Assembly: GCA_033851265.1 (NCBI GenBank)
Contig: JAWWOW010000024.1
Span: 1 to 15,944, forward strand
Source of the DNA: JAWWOW01 sp033851265
GTDB taxonomy: Bacteria > Actinomycetota > Actinomycetes > JAWWOW01
DNA length: 15,944 nucleotides
Direction of reading: 5' to 3'
The position numbers were made by a program, and so were the translations under genes. Shown in pieces: positions 7,565 through 15,944 of the stretch. The number at the start of each line of letters is the position of its first letter. The first letter of the stretch is position 1. The notes beneath the pieces were generated by a model. The model did not search any database. It worked only from the letters and a program-made list of their open reading frames with translations, and was not told the DNA's origin.

Positions 7565-7933
7565 GTTTGAACGGGAGTGGCGGCGGCGGGCCTCCCGCTC
7601 GGCCAGCGCTCGGCGGACGCCTGCTATATATCGCGCCCCTTCGGCCGTGGCCTCGGCGAACTCCGCCTGTTCCTGCGCTAGCTCCTCTGGGGTCAGGGTC
7701 CGCTCTAGTGGGCGGCGACGCGGCAGCACGACAACAGTCCAAAACGCTGTGCCGGTGAACCACACGGCCATGCCCCAATTGCCCCAGATCCGCCACTCCA
7801 AGAACGGGAAGCTGATCCAGAGGGCTGCGAAGGCGACCGTGGCAGCCGCGCGCCCACGTCGGCTGTCGAGTCGCCTAAGCGTTCGGTCGTCTAGGCGCTT
7901 CAGCCGCTCACCTAAGCCCACGCTCACGATCAT
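7562..7933 (-). CDS. Unrecognised small membrane protein with two transmembrane helices
   Basis: I do not recognise this 123-residue protein. A basic N-terminus (residues 9-28, rich in Arg and Lys) precedes a hydrophobic helix at about 29-46 (AAATVAFAALWISFPFLEW) and a second at about 53-70 (WGMAVWFTGTAFWTVVVLP). An Arg-rich turn and a charged, Glu/Ala/Arg-rich helical tail (about 80-118) follow. Two closely spaced helices with both ends basic suggest a cytoplasmic N- and C-terminus. ATG at 7931-7933 is possible, but GTG at 7925-7927 has the better SD spacing (AGGTG, 7 nt), so the start may be two codons later. It lies 30 bp upstream of the rpsL -35; its stop is inside an inverted repeat. Confidence 0.7.
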   Translation of the reverse strand: MIVSVGLGERLKRLDDRTLRRLDSRRGRAAATVAFAALWISFPFLEWRIWGNWGMAVWFTGTAFWTVVVLPRRRPLERTLTPEELAQEQAEFAEATAEGARYIAGVRRALAEREARRRHSRSN

Positions 7934-8088
7934 GCACCTGGATCAGACAACTAGGCCTGCGAGCGCGAGAAAGCCGGCGACGGCGAACAAGACGAACCCC
8001 CCGGGTGAGCATCCACCGACAAACGCGGGCCATGCGCATGTTCCTGCGCTGGCTCGGGTTCTCGTTGGGTGATGGTTGTGGCGCTGGG

Positions 8089-8102
8089 CCCGGATATCCG
8101 GG
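8089..8102. repeat. 14-bp perfect palindrome CCCGGATATCCGGG
   Basis: This self-complementary sequence lies in the 258-bp gap between the divergently transcribed membrane-protein gene (minus) and mug (plus), 90 bp before the mug start. It could bind a dimeric regulator. The right part, ATCCGGGTC (8096-8104), recurs at 8162-8170. I have no evidence of function. Confidence 0.6.
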
Positions 8103-8116
8103 TCTACCGCCGCAAT

Positions 8117-8142
8117 CATCGGCCTCGGGCATCGGCCTCGGG
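8117..8142. repeat. Perfect tandem repeat of a 13-mer, two copies
   Basis: CATCGGCCTCGGG occurs at 8117-8129 and again directly at 8130-8142, about 50 bp upstream of the mug start. It probably arose by replication slippage; a regulatory role is possible but not indicated. Confidence 0.85.
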
Positions 8143-8191
8143 CCGAAATGCACCGGTCGAGATCCGGGTCGGGCCGCGCGAGGATCTCGCC

Positions 8192-8758
8192 ATGACCCGA
8201 CGACCGGCCCACACCACTCCTCGACGCGAGGAGTTGCTGGCAGCGTACGGGCGGACGGTCCCGGACCTGGTCGGCGCCGATATGTCGGTGCTGCTCGTCG
8301 GCATCAACCCGTCGCTGTGGTCGGGGCACGCCGGCTACCACTTCGCGCGGCCGGCGAACCGGCTCTGGCGGACGCTGCACGAGGCCGGCTTCACCGACCG
8401 GGTGCTGCACCCGAGTGAGACCACCGAACTCCGCGCGGCCGGAATCGGCATCACGAACTTCGTCAGGCGGGCCACCGCTCGGGCGGATGAGGTCGACCCA
8501 GACGAGATCCGCGCCGGCGTCGCGCGCCTGCGCCGGGTCGTCCGCACGTGGCGACCACCGGTCGTCGCATTCCTCGGTGTGACGGCGTATCGCATCGCCT
8601 TCAACGCGCCCAAGGCCGCGGTCGGCCCGCAGGACGAGTTGTTCGAGGGGTCACGGGTGTGGCTGCTGCCCAACCCGAGCGGGCTGAACGCGCACTACCA
8701 ACAGCCACAGCTCAACGAGGCGTACGGCGAAATGCGAGCCGCACTAGGTGAGGGCTGA
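8192..8758 (+). CDS. mug: G/U (G/T) mismatch-specific DNA glycosylase, Mug/TDG family
   Basis: Enzymes of this family (uracil-DNA glycosylase family 2) cut uracil or thymine from mispairs with G and start base-excision repair. The 188-residue product has motif 1 VGINPSLWSG (about 36-45), whose Asn39 is the family's catalytic position. It continues with HFARPANRLWRTLHEAGF (50-67), GITNFVRRATARADEV (86-101), and motif 2 LPNPSGLN (159-166), the loop that inserts into the DNA. I chose ATG 8192-8194 because GAGGA lies 7 nt upstream and the sequence before it is not family-like. It is the only plus-strand gene here. Its end overlaps the convergent DUF4190-like gene by 15 bp. E. coli Mug is about 168 residues. 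Confidence 0.92.
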   Translation: MTRRPAHTTPRREELLAAYGRTVPDLVGADMSVLLVGINPSLWSGHAGYHFARPANRLWRTLHEAGFTDRVLHPSETTELRAAGIGITNFVRRATARADEVDPDEIRAGVARLRRVVRTWRPPVVAFLGVTAYRIAFNAPKAAVGPQDELFEGSRVWLLPNPSGLNAHYQQPQLNEAYGEMRAALGEG

Positions 8759-9241
8759 CACGAACGCGTTCGTGTTGCTCGTGTCTGCCACCGCGACGAG
8801 GATGATCAGCGCAATCAAGCCGAGTGCGGCAAAACCCAGATTGATCCAGGCAACGATCTGCCCAGCCGTGACCAGGCCCTCGCCATCCTTCATCCCGCCG
8901 GACTGAGCGATGTTTCGCTTAGCGCCCGGGGCCAGGGCCAACGCCACGATCGCGGGCACGACCGGGCAGACCACGAACGACGCGATCGCCAGGACCAGCA
9001 CCGCGATCGCCAGTCCCTCCGTCTGTCGTGCATACGGATACCCGTACTGAGCGCCGTACGGCTGTTGCGCGTAAGGCCCCTGCGCGTATGGCGGCTGTCC
9101 CGGCGGCGCACCGTAACCCGGCTGGCCGGGTGGTGGACCCCACTGGCCAGGAGGCGGACCCCAACCCGGCCCCGGCGGCGGCCCCGGCGGCGGCCCGGGC
9201 TCCTGCGGCGGGTCGTTCGGGGGCTGGCTCACGGGCGGCAT
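8744..9241 (-). CDS. DUF4190-type membrane protein with Pro/Gly/Tyr-rich N-terminus
   Basis: The function of this family is unknown. In the 165-residue product, residues 1-72 are a disordered, cytoplasm-type region of Pro, Gly, Gln and Tyr (PPPGQ and PYAQ-like repeats). A hydrophobic helix follows at about 76-104 (GLAIAVLVLAIASFVVCPVV), then the short polar loop GAKRNIAQSGGMKDGEG, then a second helix at about 125-151 (AGQIVAWINLGFAALGLIAL). The two helices and the loop with SGG...G match DUF4190 proteins, which are common in actinobacteria. ATG at 9239-9241 has GGAGG 8 nt upstream, so I prefer it to the longer frame. It lies 171 bp after rpoC beyond two hairpins, so it may have its own promoter or be read through from rpoBC. 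Confidence 0.8.
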   Translation of the reverse strand: MPPVSQPPNDPPQEPGPPPGPPPGPGWGPPPGQWGPPPGQPGYGAPPGQPPYAQGPYAQQPYGAQYGYPYARQTEGLAIAVLVLAIASFVVCPVVPAIVALALAPGAKRNIAQSGGMKDGEGLVTAGQIVAWINLGFAALGLIALIILVAVADTSNTNAFVSALT

Positions 9242-9276
9242 TCTGCCGTCCTCCACTTCCGCGCGCGCCCATCCCG

Positions 9277-9340
9277 CGCCGATCTTGAGGTTTGCAACCT
9301 TCGATGCGCCCATCCAACGTGCCAAACCTCAAGATCGGCG
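9277..9340. repeat. 64-bp imperfect palindrome with perfect 18-bp arms
   Basis: The left arm CGCCGATCTTGAGGTTTG (9277-9294) and the right arm (9323-9340) are exact reverse complements. The 28 nt between them are also partly symmetrical: 9 of the 14 inner positions pair, so 27 of 32 positions pair overall. As RNA from either strand it would form one long hairpin with small internal mismatches. It lies between the rpoC terminator-like hairpin and the DUF4190-like gene. It may be a dispersed palindromic repeat, a bidirectional terminator, or an RNase III-type processing site. Confidence 0.85.
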
Positions 9341-9362
9341 GGCACGGGGAATGGGAATGCGA

Positions 9363-9396
9363 ACGGCGGCCGGCCCCGGAAGGGAGCGGCCGCCGT
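9363..9396 (-). terminator. Hairpin after rpoC, probable terminator
   Basis: A perfect 10-bp stem (ACGGCGGCCG, 9363-9372, with CGGCCGCCGT, 9387-9396) begins 17 nt after the rpoC stop. An inner CCC/GGG pairing with a GGAA loop extends it. The following minus-strand sequence TTCGCATTCCCATTCC is pyrimidine-rich but not a U-tract. Position directly after the long rpoBC unit makes a terminator the likeliest role. Confidence 0.65.
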
Positions 9397-9412
9397 CGCG
9401 GTGGTGCACGTG

Positions 9413-13288
<3,876 letters not shown>

Positions 13289-13322
13289 GCTTTTTTGCTC
13301 CTCAGTACGTCGGGACGGGGGC

Positions 13323-15944
13323 TCAGACTTCCTCTACGGAAGACGGCTCCCGTCTCGACAGGTCAATACCTAGTTCTTCTGCAGCGCGGAAGACGTCTTC
13401 ATCGGTCTCCCGCATTTCGATTTGCATGCCGTCGCTGGAGAGCACCTCAACGTTGAGACACAGCGACTGCATCTCCTTGATGAGGACCTTGAACGACTCC
13501 GGAATGCCCGGCTCCGGGATGTTCTCGCCCTTGACGATGGCCTCGTAGACCTTGACGCGACCGAGGACATCGTCGGACTTGATGGTGAGCAGCTCCTGCA
13601 ACGCATAGGCAGCGCCATACGCCTCGAGGGCCCACACCTCCATCTCGCCGAACCGCTGGCCACCGAACTGGGCCTTACCGCCCAGGGGCTGCTGCGTGAT
13701 CATCGAGTACGGACCCGTCGACCGGGCGTGAATCTTGTCGTCGACGAGGTGGAGCAGCTTCATGATGTAGATCCAGCCGACCGAGACGGGCTCGGGGAAC
13801 GGCTGTCCGGTGCGACCGTCGAGCAGGTTGGTCTTGCCCGAGGCGTTGATCAGCTGCACGCCGTCGCGCGTCGGCAATGTCGCGTCGAGCAGACCGGTGA
13901 TCTCCTCTTCGCGCGCACCGTCGAACACCGGTGTTGCGAGCTTGCTGCCCGGGGCGCCCGTGAGGGCTTCCTTCGGCAGTCGGCCGGCCCACTCCGGGTG
14001 TCCCTCGACGTCCCAGCCGGTCTTGGCGACCCAGCCGAGGTGCGTCTCGAGCACCTGCCCGAGGTTCATCCGGCGGGGTACGCCGTGCGGGTTGAGCACG
14101 ATGTCGACCGGTGTGCCGTCGGTGAGGAACGGCATGTCCTCGACCGGCAGGATCTTCGCGATGACGCCCTTGTTGCCGTGCCGGCCGGCGAGCTTGTCGC
14201 CGTCGGTGATCTTGCGCTTCTGCGCGACGTAAACGCGCACCAGCTCGTTGACACCAGGCGACAACTCGTCGCCCTCGTCGCGGCTGAACACACGGACGCC
14301 GATGATGATGCCGGACTCGCCGTGCGGCACCTTCAGCGACGTGTCACGAACCTCACGCGCCTTCTCACCGAAGATCGCGCGCAACAGCCGCTCTTCCGGA
14401 GTCAGCTCGGTCTCGCCCTTGGGCGTGACCTTGCCGACGAGGATGTCACCCGGCACGACCTCGGCACCGATGCGGATGATGCCGCGCTCGTCGAGGTGCG
14501 CGAGGAAGTCCTCCGCGACGTTGGGGATGTCGCGGGTGATCTCCTCCGGGCCGAGCTTGGTGTCACGTGCGTCGACCTCGTGCTCCTCGATGTGAATCGA
14601 GGAGAGCACGTCGTCCTGCACGAGGCGCTGGCTGAGAATGATCGCGTCTTCGTAGTTGTGGCCCTCCCACGGCATGAACGCAACGAGAAGGTTCTTGCCG
14701 AGCGCCATCTCACCGGTGTCGGTGCAGGGACCGTCGGCGATGATCTGGCCCGCCTCGACCCGGTCGCCCTCGGCCACGATCGCGCCCTGGTTGATGCACG
14801 TGCCCTGGTTAGACCGACGGAACTTGGCCAGCCGATAGGTCTGCCGGGTGCCGTCGTCGGCCATGATCTGGACGTAGTCGGCGGACAGCTCTTCGACCAC
14901 ACCGGCCTTGTCAGCCACGACAACGTCGCCGGCGTCGTACGCCGCCCGGCCTTCCATGCCGGTGCCGACCAGCGGCGCCTCGCTGCGCAGCAGCGGGACA
15001 GCCTGGCGCTGCATGTTGGAACCCATGAGTGCGCGGTTGGCGTCGTCGTGCTCGAGGAACGGGATCATCGCCGTCGCGACCGAGACCATCTGTCGCGGCG
15101 AGACGTCCATGTAGTCGACCTCGTCCGGCGGGATGAACTCGACCTCGCCGCCCTTACGGCGGACGAGCACGCGCTGCTCAGCGAACGTGCCGTCGTCGTT
15201 CAACGGCGCGTTGGCCTGTGCAATGACGTGGCGGTCTTCCTCGTCAGCGGTGATGTAGTCGATCTGGTCTGTCACCTTGCCGGCGCGGACCTTGCGGTAG
15301 GGCGTCTCGACGAACCCGAACGCGTTGACACGTGCGTAGGTCGACAGCGATCCGATCAGGCCGATGTTCGGGCCTTCCGGTGTCTCGATCGGGCACATGC
15401 GGCCGTAGTGGCTCGGGTGCACATCGCGCACCTCGAAGCCGGCGCGCTCACGGGACAGGCCACCGGGGCCGAGTGCAGACAACCGACGCTTGTGCGTCAG
15501 GCCGGCCAGCGGGTTGGTCTGGTCCATGAACTGTGACAGCTGGCTCGTCCCGAAGAACTCCTTGATGGAGGCCACCACGGGACGGATATTGATCAGCGTC
15601 TGCGGCGTGATCGCCTCGACGTCCTGCGTCGTCATGCGCTCGCGGACGACACGCTCCATGCGGGCCAGACCCTGACGGACCTGGTTCTGGATCAGCTCAC
15701 CGACGGTACGCAGGCGGCGGTTGCCGAAGTGGTCGATGTCGTCGGTCTCGTAGCCCTGCTCGCCTGCATGGAGACGGACGAGGTACTCGATCGTGCCGAC
15801 AACGTCGTCTTGGGTCAGCACGCCCTGCGTCAGCGGGAGTTCGAGAGCGAGCTTCTTGTTGACCTTGTAGCGGCCGACCTTGGCGAGGTCGTAGCGCTTC
15901 GGGTTGAAGTAGAGGTTCTCGAGCAAGGTCTGTGCGGACTCACG
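13323..15944 (-). CDS. rpoB: DNA-directed RNA polymerase subunit beta, partial (5' end beyond window)
   Basis: Beta is the other large catalytic subunit and the rifampicin target. The frame is open to the window edge (RESAQTLLENLYFNPKRYDL), so about 290 N-terminal residues are missing and 873 are present. The rifampicin pocket is at 15471-15551 (GTSQLSQFMDQTNPLAG, then LTHKRRLSALGPGGL), followed by SHYGRMCPIETPEGPNIG. Near 14161-14210 is GDKLAGRHGNKGV with the active-site lysines. The C-terminal clamp-anchoring QPLGGKAQFGGQRFGEMEVW ends the conserved core. In E. coli numbering D516, H526, R529 and S531 are as in sensitive enzymes, while 518 is Thr and 522 is Ala. It is co-transcribed with rpoC. 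Confidence 0.98.
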   Translation of the reverse strand, partial: RESAQTLLENLYFNPKRYDLAKVGRYKVNKKLALELPLTQGVLTQDDVVGTIEYLVRLHAGEQGYETDDIDHFGNRRLRTVGELIQNQVRQGLARMERVVRERMTTQDVEAITPQTLINIRPVVASIKEFFGTSQLSQFMDQTNPLAGLTHKRRLSALGPGGLSRERAGFEVRDVHPSHYGRMCPIETPEGPNIGLIGSLSTYARVNAFGFVETPYRKVRAGKVTDQIDYITADEEDRHVIAQANAPLNDDGTFAEQRVLVRRKGGEVEFIPPDEVDYMDVSPRQMVSVATAMIPFLEHDDANRALMGSNMQRQAVPLLRSEAPLVGTGMEGRAAYDAGDVVVADKAGVVEELSADYVQIMADDGTRQTYRLAKFRRSNQGTCINQGAIVAEGDRVEAGQIIADGPCTDTGEMALGKNLLVAFMPWEGHNYEDAIILSQRLVQDDVLSSIHIEEHEVDARDTKLGPEEITRDIPNVAEDFLAHLDERGIIRIGAEVVPGDILVGKVTPKGETELTPEERLLRAIFGEKAREVRDTSLKVPHGESGIIIGVRVFSRDEGDELSPGVNELVRVYVAQKRKITDGDKLAGRHGNKGVIAKILPVEDMPFLTDGTPVDIVLNPHGVPRRMNLGQVLETHLGWVAKTGWDVEGHPEWAGRLPKEALTGAPGSKLATPVFDGAREEEITGLLDATLPTRDGVQLINASGKTNLLDGRTGQPFPEPVSVGWIYIMKLLHLVDDKIHARSTGPYSMITQQPLGGKAQFGGQRFGEMEVWALEAYGAAYALQELLTIKSDDVLGRVKVYEAIVKGENIPEPGIPESFKVLIKEMQSLCLNVEVLSSDGMQIEMRETDEDVFRAAEELGIDLSRREPSSVEEV

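Noticed and set aside
7943..8119. 58-codon minus-strand frame ending in a hydrophobic run (FVLFAVAGFLALAGLVV) just upstream of the gene at 7562-7933
   Set aside because: The hydrophobic end looks like a membrane helix and the position is suggestive, but the only ATG has poor SD spacing, third-position GC is low for this genome, and the first half looks non-coding. I could not support it as a gene.
9242..9325. 28-codon upstream extension of the DUF4190-like gene
   Set aside because: It runs into the palindrome, and the internal ATG at 9239-9241 has a clear GGAGG at good spacing.

Overview
The window is a stretch of the core ribosomal-protein and RNA-polymerase gene cluster of a high-GC Gram-positive bacterium, almost certainly an actinobacterium. 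Support comes from the strong G/C third-position bias, the gene order rpoB-rpoC-...-rpsL-rpsG-fusA-tuf-rpsJ-rplC-rplD-rplW-rplB, a long coiled-coil-like insertion in the beta' subunit like the one known from mycobacterial RNA polymerase, actinobacterial-type L2, S12 and EF-Tu sequences, and a Pro/Gly-rich two-helix membrane protein of the DUF4190 kind. I cannot name a genus.

Layout, from high to low coordinates because nearly everything is on the minus strand. rpoB (13323-15944, 5' part cut off by the window edge) and rpoC (9413-13288) form one unit, followed by a GC-rich hairpin (9363-9396) and a striking 64-bp imperfect palindrome (9277-9340). Next is a small accessory stretch: a DUF4190-like membrane protein (8744-9241, minus), a Mug/TDG-type mismatch DNA glycosylase (8192-8758), which is the only plus-strand gene and overlaps its neighbour tail to tail by 15 bp, and an unrecognised two-helix membrane protein (7562-7933, minus). 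A promoter-like sequence (7508-7537) and a leader of about 200 nt with several hairpins then precede the str operon: rpsL (6925-7299), rpsG (6445-6915), fusA (4271-6373), tuf (3011-4204). A hairpin after tuf (2977-3003) separates it from the S10 operon: rpsJ (2620-2928), rplC (1930-2604), rplD (1016-1933), rplW (723-1019) and rplB (1-723, 3' end cut off). The last four genes are joined by 4-, 4- and 1-nt stop/start overlaps, which suggests translational coupling.

The genes work together in transcription (beta and beta') and translation: decoding site S12, small-subunit head proteins S7 and S10, elongation factors EF-G and EF-Tu, and large-subunit proteins L3, L4, L23 and L2. No stretch longer than 300 bp lacks a gene. 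The longest gaps are 7300-7561 (262 bp, promoter and leader) and 7934-8191 (258 bp, small repeats only).

I see no wholly new biological system here. The most unusual items are the roughly 95-residue low-complexity tail on ribosomal protein L4, the 64-bp palindrome after rpoC, the organisation of the rpsL promoter and leader, the rpsG-fusA junction, and the oppositely oriented glycosylase gene between the rpoBC and str operons.
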